Positions 1 to 8,899 of a stretch of DNA of 42,764 nt are shown piece by piece. The notes under the pieces were generated by a model. That model searched no databases and was not told where the DNA came from. It saw nothing but the letters and a program-made list of their open reading frames with translations. A program made the translations under genes and the position numbers. Every line of letters starts with the position of its first letter. Within the stretch, counting starts at the first letter, position 1. Source of the stretch: Chloroflexota bacterium (GTDB lineage Bacteria > Chloroflexota > Dehalococcoidia > JACQUA01); NCBI GenBank assembly GCA_016210565.1, contig JACQUA010000269.1, positions 1 through 42,764 on the forward strand, given 5' to 3'.

Positions 1-35
1 ACCTTGACGTATTCGTTCCTCGAATGCATGTCCAT
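1..35 (-). CDS. N-terminus of a probable insertion-sequence transposase (runs off the window)
   Basis: Reading leftward from an ATG at 33-35 gives MDMHSRNEYVK and then the window ends. This start resembles the opening of a common integrase-core transposase family that begins M-x-x-H-x-R-N-E-Y. A GGAG lies ten bases upstream of the ATG on the minus strand, and a stronger AGGAGG (54-59) lies further up. An alternative start at 49-51 in another frame (MELHHNGHAF) sits two bases from that AGGAGG, which is too close to work well. Only eleven residues are visible, so the family call is tentative. It would place an insertion sequence directly left of the selenoprotein promoter. Confidence 0.35.
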   Translation of the reverse strand, partial: MDMHSRNEYVK

Positions 36-320
36 TATGATGTAGCTCCATTACCTCCTGGATCGTTCCGGAAATTACCGGGCTACATCTTACTCCTTTC
101 TCGCTCGCTCGGTAACATTGTTCATGATTTAGCAGACATGCCTTGGGTTACATTTTAGATGATTCAATTCGGGTGATTGACAAGAAACGCCAGAAATGCT
201 ATAAAACGTTGGTGTTCGTAGTTGTCTACGAAGTTTGAGTTGTCTTCCGTAGCCCGCCGGTAATTCGGCGATATTGAAGCAGTAAGTGCATCACAACGGC
301 GATCCAACCAGGAGGAAAGA
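36..320. other. Intergenic region between transposase start and UGSC gene
   Basis: A spacer between two divergent genes. It may contain the terminal inverted repeat of the insertion sequence at the left edge, but no convincing repeat arm could be identified because the partner end is outside the window. The right part holds the promoter described at 177-205 and a leader of roughly 110 bases. No small open frame with a ribosome binding site was seen. Confidence 0.5.
177..205 (+). promoter_or_regulatory. Sigma-70-type promoter for the UGSC/lipoprotein gene train
   Basis: A perfect TTGACA (177-182) is separated by 17 bases from TATAAA (200-205). Transcription would start near 212, giving a leader of about 110 bases before the GTG start at 321. 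It is among the best -35/-10 matches in the window and points at the first gene of the rightward cluster. Confidence 0.75.
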
Positions 321-2069
321 GTGAATTCAGAGAAGACTGAGACACTGGAAAGACCGGCTCTGGCGGGGCTGAGAGTGCACGTCCCATCCGGAGCTGCAGC
401 GATGGAAGTGGTGAAACCTGCTACCCGCGTCGCCACTCTTGAAGCTAAGAGGATCGCGCTGCAATGGAATGAAAAACAGAATGGGCAGTTGCTATTGGCC
501 GAGGTTGCACAACAGTTGTCCGCACGTTACAGAAATAGCAGGATTGTGAACTGGCCGAACCGTTACCCCTATAAGGCGGGGTTCCAGCGCCTGATGCAGG
601 AGCAGCCTGCTGATGCGGTTGTCCTTTCACTTGGTGACTGAGGGGGTTGCACATCGCGCATTTTGCGCGAAGGAATTGAGATGGAAAGGATGGGCGTCCC
701 GTCCGTTGCCCTGGTCACCACAGCCATGGAAAGCCTGGGCAGGTCGGTGATCAAGGGTGATGGTTTTCCGAACTACCCGATGATCGTTCTCGACCACCCG
801 GTAGCAGAGATGACAGAACAAGTCGTGCGGAGCCGGATCACCCCGGCGGCCGTGGGTCAAATCATCAGAGGCTTGACGGTTCAGCCGGAGGAGCCACCAG
901 ACCCGACCGCCGAGAAGGCGGACGAAATGATGGTCTACCAGGGTGACGACCCGATTGCCGCGATGAGAGCGATGAACGACGATTTCCTTGGTAGGGGGTG
1001 GGGGGATGGTCTACCACTGGTACCCCCCACGACCGAGCTGGTTCACGAGATGTTAGCTGCGACCAGGCGCTCGCCAGGCCAACTCTTGGGCCTACTTGGC
1101 CCTCGTCACGGAAGGGTTACCGTTGAGAACCTGGCCCTCAACGCAGTCATGGCTGGCGCCCGGCCGGAATACATGCCGGTCTTGCTCTCCATGATGGAGG
1201 CCGCGTTGCGGCCCGAATTCGATTTGTCTCGCTCTTGTGTGACCACCAACCCGGTTGCTCCCGTGGTCATTGTGAGCGGTCCCGTAACGGATCAACTGAA
1301 TATGAACGCGAGGGCCGGGGTATTTGGTCCTGGTTTCCAGGCCAATGCCACAATCGGCAGAGCCTTGCGGCTGGTAATGATCACCACGGGCGGGGCGGTC
1401 CCAGGAGAGGTGAACAAAAGCACGCAAGGTCAATTTGCACGCTACACCGCAGCGTGGGCTGTCAACCGGGCGGATAATCCGTTCCCTTCATTGCAGGAGC
1501 AGATGTTTTCTTCCACGCGCTTGACTCAACAGGTTACAGAATACTACAAAAGAGCACTATTAGCGCCGCCCAAGTTTCAACCCATCGGTCGAGACGAAAA
1601 CGTTGTGATCATGTTCAATCTGCTGGAACAGAATAATGTCAATGACAACATCAGTGAGAAAGGGACCGGCATCCTGACGTCCGTATCGACGGCCATGCTG
1701 ACGGAGGAGACCCCTCGCGCTGAAACGAGACACCGCGCGGTTAGCGGCCCGCTGCTGGTCGTGTTTGGGCCACAGCACGCCAGGATACTTGCCGCTGAAG
1801 GGTGGACGATTAGCAACATGCGCCAGTTCCTGTACCAAAAGGCGAGATACGAAACCTGGCGATACACGCCGGGGCACATCGGCTTTGAGGCAGACGCCAG
1901 AGGACGGGCGGATCGAAATGCGCTGGAGCCACTGGGGAAAGATGGGACAGTTACCATGTTGGAGCATCCCGACGACATCTTCTTCTCTGTCGCCGGCGGG
2001 CAGGGTGCTCATTCCGCCGTGCTGGTTGGCGGATACGGCGCGATGGTAATGCGGAAGATCACGAATTGA
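321..2069 (+). CDS. UGSC-family (seleno)protein with in-frame UGA
   Basis: Read as one 582-residue protein if the UGA at 639-641 is decoded as selenocysteine. The frame before the UGA (from 321) and after it (to 2069) is the same and uninterrupted. The junction reads ...SLGD-U-GGC-TSRILREG..., matching the redox motif U/C-G-x-C of the UGSC family, first known from metagenomic selenoproteins, here with U107 and C110. The GTG start at 321 has AGGAGG five bases upstream. Residues 1 to about 190 form the UGSC domain. The remainder is a larger cytoplasmic domain (motifs GWGDGLPLVPP and GGAVPGEVNKS) whose function I do not recognise. No signal peptide is seen. A conventional gene caller would split it at 641 and start the second piece at a TTG at 663, which has no ribosome binding site. 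Function is probably thiol/selenol redox chemistry. It is first in the train with the binding lipoproteins. If the organism lacks SelA/SelB the gene would instead be a nonsense-mutated pseudogene. Confidence 0.72.
651..673 (+). promoter_or_regulatory. Candidate bacterial SECIS hairpin after the UGA codon
   Basis: A perfect 7-bp stem, TCGCGCA (654-660) with TGCGCGA (664-670), closes a TTT loop. It starts 13 bases after the UGA at 639-641, and the loop lies 20 bases beyond it, inside the usual distance for bacterial SECIS elements. Bacterial elements often have a G in the apical loop, and this one does not, which is the main reservation. Confidence 0.5.
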
Positions 2070-2199
2070 AAGAATGTTCGAGTGCAATTGCAGCAATTGC
2101 CTTCAGTAGAGATGGATGGCAGGCCGGGGCGAACGAGATGATGAACTGCAGAAAGACAGCGCGGCAATCTTTGAAAAAACAGGTCTGCAGGTAGGAGCG

Positions 2200-3354
2200 A
2201 TGGCAATGCATAAGAGTCGCCTATCTTGTGTTGTCCTGCTCAGCCTGCTAACCGGTGTGGTTCTTGTTGGCGCATGTGCTTCCAGCTCAAGCACACCAAC
2301 CGCGCCGGAGTCGGCAGTTAGTTCGACAAAAGCAGGTTGGCAGCAGGAATGGGATAAGCTCATGGCTGAGGCCAGCAAAGAAGGCACTGTCGTTATCGGC
2401 ACCGGGGTAGCATCTGATGTCCGGAATGAACTTGGCAAGGTTTTCAGGGGGAAATACGGAGTGTCCTTAGAGTTCATATCAGGCAGGACAGAGGAAATGA
2501 CTGCCAGGGTGCAGGCCGAGAGAAGAGCGGGACTCAATGTAACTGATTTGTTGATTGGAGGATTGGGTACCACAGACACCGTTCTGGGTCCGGGGGGGCT
2601 TCTGGAACCACTCGACCCCATGCTGCTGTTGGCAGAAGTGCTCGATAAGAAAGCCTGGTGGGGAAATGACTTGCTGTGGGTAGATCCGGATCATTTCCAT
2701 GTCATGTTCATAGCATCCCCTCTCAGGCCGATAACCATCAATAGCGAACTTGTCAGAGTTGAAGAGATTAAATCCTACCGCGACTTGCTGAACCCCAAAT
2801 GGAAAGGAAAAATTGCGTTCTTCGACCCCACGATCTCCGGCGCCGGTAAGAACATGTTTGTCCTGTTCGCTGAGGGAGATCTGGGCATAGATTATTTGCG
2901 GAAGCTCGGAGAACAAGAAATTGTCATTACCAGGGATGTGCGCCTGATGGTGGAGTGGGTGGCTCGCGGCAAGTACCCCATAGGGGTCGGCATTGCCCGT
3001 GATTCGCAACGCCAGTTCGAGCGGGCCGGGGCGCCGATCAATAGCATAACCCCGGTCGAAGGTACCCATATAGGGGGCGGGAGTGGGGGAATTGCCATGT
3101 TGAAGAATGCACCGCACCCCCGTGCGTCCAGGCTTTTTGTCAACTGGCTTTTGAGCAAAGAAGGACAAATACTGGCTGCGAGGTTATGGGGCGCTCAGAG
3201 TGCTCGGGACGATATCCCAACTGATTCTCTGGATGCCGATGCTTTGCGGGAGCCTGGCATTAAATACATGCCTACGTTCACCCTGGAGTATCAATACAAG
3301 GCAGAGCAGTATCAGCAAATAGCCAGGGACCTATGGGGGCATCTCATGAAGTAG
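2200..3354 (+). CDS. ABC-type extracellular solute-binding lipoprotein 1
   Basis: A 384-residue periplasmic-binding-protein-fold lipoprotein related to Fe(3+)/2-aminoethylphosphonate-type binding proteins. The start at 2200 is chosen because GGAG lies just upstream and it gives a clean signal peptide with lipobox VGAC (Cys26); a longer frame from 2116 lacks these. A serine/alanine-rich tether follows, then the two-lobed domain opening WQQEWDKLMAEASKEG. Paralogue hallmarks are TINSELV, KWKGKI, DPTISGAG, EWVARGKYPIGVG and a C-terminal NWLLSKEGQ. It belongs with lipoproteins 4 and 5 to a subgroup carrying KKAWWGN or its equivalent. The tyrosine pair typical of ferric-binding homologues is not obvious, so an organic ligand is likelier than iron. 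No permease or ATPase gene accompanies it. The ligand is unknown. Confidence 0.88.
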   Translation: MAMHKSRLSCVVLLSLLTGVVLVGACASSSSTPTAPESAVSSTKAGWQQEWDKLMAEASKEGTVVIGTGVASDVRNELGKVFRGKYGVSLEFISGRTEEMTARVQAERRAGLNVTDLLIGGLGTTDTVLGPGGLLEPLDPMLLLAEVLDKKAWWGNDLLWVDPDHFHVMFIASPLRPITINSELVRVEEIKSYRDLLNPKWKGKIAFFDPTISGAGKNMFVLFAEGDLGIDYLRKLGEQEIVITRDVRLMVEWVARGKYPIGVGIARDSQRQFERAGAPINSITPVEGTHIGGGSGGIAMLKNAPHPRASRLFVNWLLSKEGQILAARLWGAQSARDDIPTDSLDADALREPGIKYMPTFTLEYQYKAEQYQQIARDLWGHLMK

Positions 3355-3427
3355 TTTCTGACGAATCAGGGGTCTGGCTTTGAGCCGCCAAGTCGACCTA
3401 AAGGGGGACGACTTAAGGAGGAGAGCA

Positions 3428-4585
3428 ATGTCACGGTTAATGGTGAAAGTCTCAATATTGGTGGCCTTAGTGATTTTAGTTGGTATTGCCTGCAGTCGGA
3501 GTGCGACACCCGTATCCATAACCACACCGGGGGACAAGGGGCCTATCCAAATCGGCAAGCTATCCCGGGAGCAGGAGTGGGATAAGCTCGTCGTTGCGGC
3601 TAAAAAAGAGGGTTCAGTGATGGTGTATCACACCAGCATCGGAGAGGCCAGGGAAGCTTCAGCCAGGGTTTTCAAGGAGAAATATGGCATAGCCATAGAT
3701 TATCTCGCAGGTCGCGGCCCTGAACTGGTAGAGAGATTGATCAAGGAAAGGCAGGTGGGTCTTTATGCCGTAGATGCTAAGTTGACGGGCTTGACCACTT
3801 TTTTTAACTCCATAAGTCCCTTGAAAATCACCATTCCCCTCGAGCCACTTCTTGTGTTACCCGAAGTGACTGACGGGACCAAATGGCGAACCGGGAATGT
3901 TCCTTTCATAGACAAAGACAGGACTACAATTGCTTTCTCGCTGACCCGCTACAGTTATGTAACCATCAATACCGATATGGTCAAAGAAGGGGAATTTACT
4001 TCCTACGAGGATCTTCTGAATCCAAAATGGAAGGGCAAGATAGTTATGAACGATCCCACCTTGTCGCAAGGCGTGGGGTGGTTCACCTTTATTATGTTGC
4101 AGGCCTATGGCAGAGAAAAGGGTGAGGATTTTATGGGGAAGTTGGCAAAACAGGAGCCCATGATTATCAGGGACCAGCGGCTCCAGGCAGAATGGGTGGC
4201 GCGAGGTAAATATCCTGTGGCAATTGCTACCGAGATTTCCGCGAGAGACGCTATGATTAAGGCCGGTGCACCTATCAAGCCACTGGCAATGAAGGAGGGT
4301 CAAGCCACGGGTTCGGGGCCTATGAACTTGATGGTCTTTGATAGGGCGCCCCATCCCAATGCAGCGAAGCTGTTTACCAACTGGGTGCTCAGCTGGGAAG
4401 GAGGAGAAATAATGTCTAAACATTCAGGGTATCTTTCGGCACGTGCGGATGTTTCGACCGAGGGCTTTGATCCCATTTTTGTCCCCGGCCCGAAAGACGG
4501 TTTGCCGATAGAAGAATATAAACTGCAGGAAGGGAATATGACGAAGTTGGGGGCAGCGATATTCAAGGATTTGCTGCCGAAATGA
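3428..4585 (+). CDS. ABC-type extracellular solute-binding lipoprotein 2
   Basis: A 385-residue paralogue of the preceding lipoprotein. The ATG at 3428 has an excellent AAGGAGGAG upstream; an in-frame extension to 3380 adds only a hydrophilic stretch ahead of the signal peptide and is rejected. The hydrophobic signal ends GIAC (Cys22), a slightly unusual lipobox with glycine at -3. The mature protein opens EQEWDKLVVAAKKEG and carries TINTDMV, KWKGKI, EWVARGKYPVAIA and NWVLSWEGG. The middle of lobe one (GNVPFIDKD) places it with lipoproteins 3 and 6, not with 1, 4 and 5. It follows lipoprotein 1 by 73 bases on the same strand, so co-transcription is likely. Ligand unknown, presumably related to that of its neighbours. 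Confidence 0.87.
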   Translation: MSRLMVKVSILVALVILVGIACSRSATPVSITTPGDKGPIQIGKLSREQEWDKLVVAAKKEGSVMVYHTSIGEAREASARVFKEKYGIAIDYLAGRGPELVERLIKERQVGLYAVDAKLTGLTTFFNSISPLKITIPLEPLLVLPEVTDGTKWRTGNVPFIDKDRTTIAFSLTRYSYVTINTDMVKEGEFTSYEDLLNPKWKGKIVMNDPTLSQGVGWFTFIMLQAYGREKGEDFMGKLAKQEPMIIRDQRLQAEWVARGKYPVAIATEISARDAMIKAGAPIKPLAMKEGQATGSGPMNLMVFDRAPHPNAAKLFTNWVLSWEGGEIMSKHSGYLSARADVSTEGFDPIFVPGPKDGLPIEEYKLQEGNMTKLGAAIFKDLLPK

Positions 4586-4849
4586 TGATTCACTGAGCTG
4601 ATCAGGAGGCTCCCGCGAAACGCGATCCAAGTGAAACAGTCACCCTGATGAGTGAGTGAACCCCCTTTTCCAATCCGGGTTAGATTGAAGCAAGCTATCG
4701 CCCAGGAGTTCGGACAGAAATGAGCGCCAAAACGCCGCTTCTGGATGTAAAGATGACCGGGGGATTGGAAGGGGTGGTGGTGGCATGGGGTGGGGTTCGG
4801 CATGATCAGGTAAGGGCTGGCGAATGTCCGGTTTTTGAAAGGAGTGCAT

Positions 4850-5941
4850 ATGGAAAGGGTAACGGAGCGTTCCAGAGAAGCGGAACCCGGCCTGGACCGC
4901 TATGATGCGAACATGCTATTCAAGATAGAAATGAGTCGCCAGAGAGCGGAAGGCAAGGTGCTGTTGAGGGCGCAGGATATCCCCATGCAACTCAGCCGGC
5001 ACTCCTATAGCAGGAATTACTGTAACTCTACGAGCTGGCATGAGCTTGCCGCTCCGGGGTGGACCATTAATCGTGGCAACCGGCAGAATTTTCCTGGAGG
5101 TAAGCATACCCACCGGGGTGGGGGCAGACTCATCTATTGTTTGGAGGGAAAAGGGCGAACCATCAACAATGATGTTAATCTGGATTGGGAAAAAGGAGAT
5201 GTTGAGTTACTACCGGTGACCCGCACGGAGAATTCCCATCAGCATTTCAATCTGGACACGGGGAAGCCCTGTGGGCTCCTGGTGTTCATGTTCTGGCCTT
5301 TTATGGAAGCTACAGCCAATGAGACTCGCCAGGTTACTGATGCGCCAGATTGGAAAGGAGATAGGAGAGAAGATCTATATCGCCCCAGGGACTTCGTGCC
5401 CGAACAAGCATTGCTGGAAGGGGCCTCTATTAGCTTCAAGGGACCTCCCACTAACCTTCTGGATGACCTGTTTCTGCGCCGGAACCAGTGGCGGGAATAT
5501 ATGAGCAAGGCGCGCTGGATCATCAAAGAGAAAGATCAGTCCGTTGAAACCAACCGTATGGGAATCTACCGGTGGTATATCCACCCTTCTTTCGACGATG
5601 TTGCCATGAAGTCCGTCCTTTTCTGGACCCACGAGATTCCTCCGGGAAGCTGCTCCGGGAAGCAAAAGTTCCAGGGAGGGCGGGTCCACTTTGTGATAGA
5701 GGGACACGGTTATTCGATGATAAACGGTGTGAGATACAATTGGGGTCCTGAAGACCTGGTTCTCTCCCCAATCATCGCTGGTGGTGTGGTGGTTCAGCAT
5801 TTCAATAGTAATACCGCCCATCCGGCAAGACTAGCCTGTGCCGAGCCCAACTGGTATGACATACTGGGACTGGACATGGCTTCGGGCTTCGAACAATTGG
5901 AAGAGTGCCCGGAATGGGAGGCCTCTCAGAAATCAGATTGA
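4850..5941 (+). CDS. Bicupin-domain protein
   Basis: A 363-residue cytoplasmic protein with two cupin barrels. Start 4850 is supported by AAAGGAG six bases upstream. Barrel one shows GGKHTHRGGG and later HQHFN (about residues 85-145), giving plausible metal-binding histidines. Barrel two shows QGGRVHFVIEGHG and VQHFN (about residues 270-325). The layout resembles gentisate-dioxygenase-type and related bicupins, but the specific reaction cannot be assigned. It sits between pairs of solute-binding lipoproteins, so a catalytic role on the imported ligand or a product of it is reasonable. A second bicupin at 33667-34728 has the same two-barrel layout and paired HQHFN motifs. Confidence 0.8.
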   Translation: MERVTERSREAEPGLDRYDANMLFKIEMSRQRAEGKVLLRAQDIPMQLSRHSYSRNYCNSTSWHELAAPGWTINRGNRQNFPGGKHTHRGGGRLIYCLEGKGRTINNDVNLDWEKGDVELLPVTRTENSHQHFNLDTGKPCGLLVFMFWPFMEATANETRQVTDAPDWKGDRREDLYRPRDFVPEQALLEGASISFKGPPTNLLDDLFLRRNQWREYMSKARWIIKEKDQSVETNRMGIYRWYIHPSFDDVAMKSVLFWTHEIPPGSCSGKQKFQGGRVHFVIEGHGYSMINGVRYNWGPEDLVLSPIIAGGVVVQHFNSNTAHPARLACAEPNWYDILGLDMASGFEQLEECPEWEASQKSD

Positions 5942-6314
5942 AGACGTCAAATAGCAGGAGATCTAATGATCGGTGCGTAGCCAATGTCGCCAGATCTGAA
6001 TCCAAGGCATGATCCGCAAGGGAGACTTGAGGCGACTGACTCATCCCAAAGCCCATCTGATCGTAATCGGTACCAGAGAGGGAGTGGAAACCTGGCAGGC
6101 AATACCTCCATGGGGCCGGACATTTCCTGGCAGGAACGAGCGCTAAGACAGAATGGGAGTCTTTGCGAAGCTCACTTCTTCCCGCCATACTAAACCGAGA
6201 AAAGGAGGACAACCAGGGAGGTTTTGCTCTATGGAACAACTTCAGCCATGCGGATTTGCGCTAGCTCCACAAAGTCGCGGAACCGACGGAACTAAGAAGT
6301 TATGGAGGTCTTAA
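5942..6314. other. Gene-poor spacer between bicupin and lipoprotein 3
   Basis: A spacer of 373 bases without a convincing gene. A frame from ATG 6009 to a stop at 6144-6146 (ends near GTREGVETWQ) has no ribosome binding site and no recognised family. It could be a gene remnant. No dispersed repeat and no strong promoter was seen. The GGAGGT at 6304-6309 serves the next gene. Confidence 0.5.
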
Positions 6315-7454
6315 ATGAGAATCGTAGCTGTAATGATATTGCTCTTGGCGGGCAGTGTATTTGTTTCTTGTACCGGCGCGGCAACCCCATCGCCCACCGG
6401 TATTGCGCCGAAAGCAGGAGTGGTTAAGGCTGAGACAACCAACTGGCAACAGGAATTGGAAAAGACGGTGGCAGGCGCTAAACGGGAGGGAACACTCGAT
6501 GTGCTCACCCATTTTGCCCCTGACTTGCGCACTGGTTTTGCCCGGGCATTCAGAGAGAAATATGGATTGGACATTGAATTCACTGCGGGTATTTCAACGC
6601 AACTTTTGGAAAAAGTCGTTTCCGAACGGCGGGCTGGTCTGTACTTCAGAGACGTTATCCTGGTGGGTACCAGCGGTCTGACCCCGTTGGCGGAACCGGG
6701 AGGCGCTCTGCAACCTATGGAAGCGCTCCTTGTTCTCCCCGAGGTCAGGGACCCCAACGCCTGGACAGATAAAAGGCTGCCCTTTACTGACAAAGAAGGC
6801 AAGATATTCATGTATCTCGTTAAGGTCGGGCCCACCATAGTCATTAATACCGAACTGGTCAAGCCCGAAGAATTAAAGTCCTGGCGCGATTTACTGAGTC
6901 CACAGTGGAAGCAGAAAATAGTATTGCGTGATCCCAGCGTTTCGGGATCCGGCAACAGCATCATTACGGCTGCGGGTGAAATAATGGGGATGGATTTTCT
7001 CAAGGATCTGGCTAAGCAGGAGCCGGCTATGGTCCAGGATAAGCGCCAGCACATAGAATGGGTTGCCAGAGGCAAATACGGGATAGGAATTGGACCTGAT
7101 GGCGCCACAATGGAGGAGTTCCGTTCGCTTGGATCTCCTCTGGTTCATGTGGTGCCTTCAGAGGGTACCTACTACGGATCTTCCAGTGGCGGCATGGCCG
7201 TGCTCGACAGGCCAGCCCACCCCAACGCGGCAAAGCTATTTACCAACTGGTTCCTTTCCAGGGAAGGCCAAGCTTTGTATGTCAAGCTTGCCCAGGACCA
7301 AAGTCGCCGTGCTGACGTCGCACCCAATCTGCCTCCGGACAGGTTAGCCCGTGAAGGGATGAAGTATATTGATTTCGATACCGACGATTCGTATAACAAA
7401 AGAACAGCCATGCTCAGATTGAGCAAAGAAATCTTCGCAGCCAGCTACAGGTAG
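6315..7454 (+). CDS. ABC-type extracellular solute-binding lipoprotein 3
   Basis: A 379-residue binding lipoprotein. ATG 6315 has GGAGGT five bases upstream. The signal peptide ends FVSC (Cys19). The mature part opens WQQELEKTVAGAKREG and keeps the paralogue signatures VINTELV, WRDLLSPQWKQKI, DPSVSGSG, EWVARGKYGIGIG and NWFLSREGQ. The segment NAWTDKRLPFTDKEG places it in the subgroup with lipoproteins 2 and 6. It stands 41 bases before lipoprotein 4, again without transporter membrane genes. Ligand unknown. Confidence 0.87.
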   Translation: MRIVAVMILLLAGSVFVSCTGAATPSPTGIAPKAGVVKAETTNWQQELEKTVAGAKREGTLDVLTHFAPDLRTGFARAFREKYGLDIEFTAGISTQLLEKVVSERRAGLYFRDVILVGTSGLTPLAEPGGALQPMEALLVLPEVRDPNAWTDKRLPFTDKEGKIFMYLVKVGPTIVINTELVKPEELKSWRDLLSPQWKQKIVLRDPSVSGSGNSIITAAGEIMGMDFLKDLAKQEPAMVQDKRQHIEWVARGKYGIGIGPDGATMEEFRSLGSPLVHVVPSEGTYYGSSSGGMAVLDRPAHPNAAKLFTNWFLSREGQALYVKLAQDQSRRADVAPNLPPDRLAREGMKYIDFDTDDSYNKRTAMLRLSKEIFAASYR

Positions 7455-7495
7455 GACAGTGTCCGTCTACAAAGGAGGATGACAAAGAAAGAGCA

Positions 7496-8659
7496 ATGGC
7501 AAGAACGATAGATTATCGACCAACCGTAGCGTTCTTAGTTGTAGTCCTGGCCATCCTGGTGGCGTGCGGCACCGCGTCATATCCCGATTTAGCGCCGAAG
7601 GTCGCTCCCGGGTCCTCGATTACCACCCCCGCGACCGCATTGCCCAGGCAGCAGGAATGGGATAACCTGGTCGCTGAAGCCAAGAAAGAAGGCAACGTCA
7701 TTATTGTTTCTGCTGTGTCGTCCGGGGTACGGGATGGACTTAGCCGAGCTTTCCAGGAGAAATACGGAGTAGGTTTGGAGTTCGTATCAGGCAGGACAGA
7801 GGAATCGACTGCCAAGGTGCTGGCCGAGAGAAGGGCCGGGCTCTATCTCAGGGATGCATGGATAGGTGGGGGGTCTTCAGACGCAGCACTGGGAGCTGCC
7901 GACGCGCTGGAACCGATCGAACCCGTGTTGCTCTTGCCGGAGATCCTTGATAAGAAAGCCTGGTGGGGAAATGAATTGCTGTGGAACTCCCCGGACCATC
8001 TTCGGGTTTTGTTTCTGGCATCGCCCCTCAGACCGCTAACAATCAATACGGAACTCGTCAGGATCGAAGAGATCAAGTCCTTTCGTGACTTGCTGCAACC
8101 GAAATGGAAAGGGAAGATTACCTTTTTCGATCCTACCGGGTCGGGGGGAGGCATAAACATATTCTTTATGTTGGCTGACAGCGATCTCGGTACGGAATAT
8201 CTGCGGAAGCTGGGAGAGCAAGAGATTGCGATTACCAGGGACGTTCGCATGATGACCGAGTGGGTGGCTCGCGGCAAATACCCCATAGGAGTCGGTATCG
8301 CCCGCGATTCGCAACGAGCGTTCGAGCAAGCGGGAGCGCCCATCAAGGCCATAACGCCCGTTGAGGGAACTATTATTGGAGCCGGGAGCGGAGGGGTTGC
8401 CATCCTGAAGAAGGCACCACACCCCCGCGCCTCCAGACTCTTCGTCAACTGGCTCTTAAGCAAAGAGGGGCAGACCCTCGCTTCGAAGTTGTGGGGCGCT
8501 CAGACTGCCAGAGAAGATGTTCCCACCAGTGCTCTCGATCCTGACGTCTTGCGGGAGTCCGGGGCAAAATATATGCCGGTATTTGGGGTCGAATACGATT
8601 CTAAGGTGGAGCACTATCAGAAGACAGCCAGGGACCTGTGGGGATATCTAATGAAGTAA
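7496..8659 (+). CDS. ABC-type extracellular solute-binding lipoprotein 4
   Basis: A 387-residue binding lipoprotein closely similar to lipoprotein 1: KKAWWGN, ASPLRPLTINTELVRIEEIKS, FFDPTGSGGG and EWVARGKYPIGVGIARDSQR nearly repeat the earlier gene. The signal peptide ends LVAC (Cys24). Start choice is less certain than in its relatives. The good AGGAGG (7473-7478) is too far from 7496 and directly abuts another ATG (7479) in a different frame that stops after about ten codons. Translation from 7496 would rely on the weaker AAAGAG. Likely a recent duplicate of lipoprotein 1. Confidence 0.86.
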   Translation: MARTIDYRPTVAFLVVVLAILVACGTASYPDLAPKVAPGSSITTPATALPRQQEWDNLVAEAKKEGNVIIVSAVSSGVRDGLSRAFQEKYGVGLEFVSGRTEESTAKVLAERRAGLYLRDAWIGGGSSDAALGAADALEPIEPVLLLPEILDKKAWWGNELLWNSPDHLRVLFLASPLRPLTINTELVRIEEIKSFRDLLQPKWKGKITFFDPTGSGGGINIFFMLADSDLGTEYLRKLGEQEIAITRDVRMMTEWVARGKYPIGVGIARDSQRAFEQAGAPIKAITPVEGTIIGAGSGGVAILKKAPHPRASRLFVNWLLSKEGQTLASKLWGAQTAREDVPTSALDPDVLRESGAKYMPVFGVEYDSKVEHYQKTARDLWGYLMK

Positions 8660-8770
8660 TCGGGACAATTGGCCGTTCCGTTGTGAGCTTTGACACCGTA
8701 TTCCTTAATAGGCACGTTCCGGTAACAATGCCCCATGCGCCGATGGCGTACCATGAGGGATGAAAATGAC

Positions 8771-8866
8771 TGTCATTCTGAGCGAAACGAGCGCAGCGAG
8801 CGTAGTCGAAGAATCCTTTGGGTGGGGTGCGAGACGAAAGACCCTTCGACTTCGCTCAGGGTGACA
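8771..8866. repeat. Dispersed repeat, family A (TGTCATTCTGAGCGAA type)
   Basis: An imperfect palindromic element beginning TGTCATTCTGAGCGAA and ending CTTCGCTCAGGGTGACA. Related copies lie at 32292-32414 and 33417-33548, a partial copy at 19874-19903, and one inside a coding region at 28951-29053. It occupies the spacer upstream of the UbiD gene. Such elements are common in environmental genomes. No transposase is encoded. Confidence 0.8.
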
Positions 8867-8899
8867 TCTTCTGGACAATTGAAAAGGGAGAAACATCTG

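Noticed and set aside
663..2069. Independent gene starting at TTG 663
   Set aside because: No ribosome binding site, and the start falls within the conserved UGSC domain; better explained as the post-UGA part of one protein.
4643..4661. CTGATGAGTGAGTGAA resembling part of a hammerhead ribozyme core
   Set aside because: The GAAA box, stem III and cleavage site could not be found.
6009..6146. Small open frame between bicupin and lipoprotein 3
   Set aside because: No ribosome binding site and no recognised family; kept only as a possible remnant in the spacer entry.
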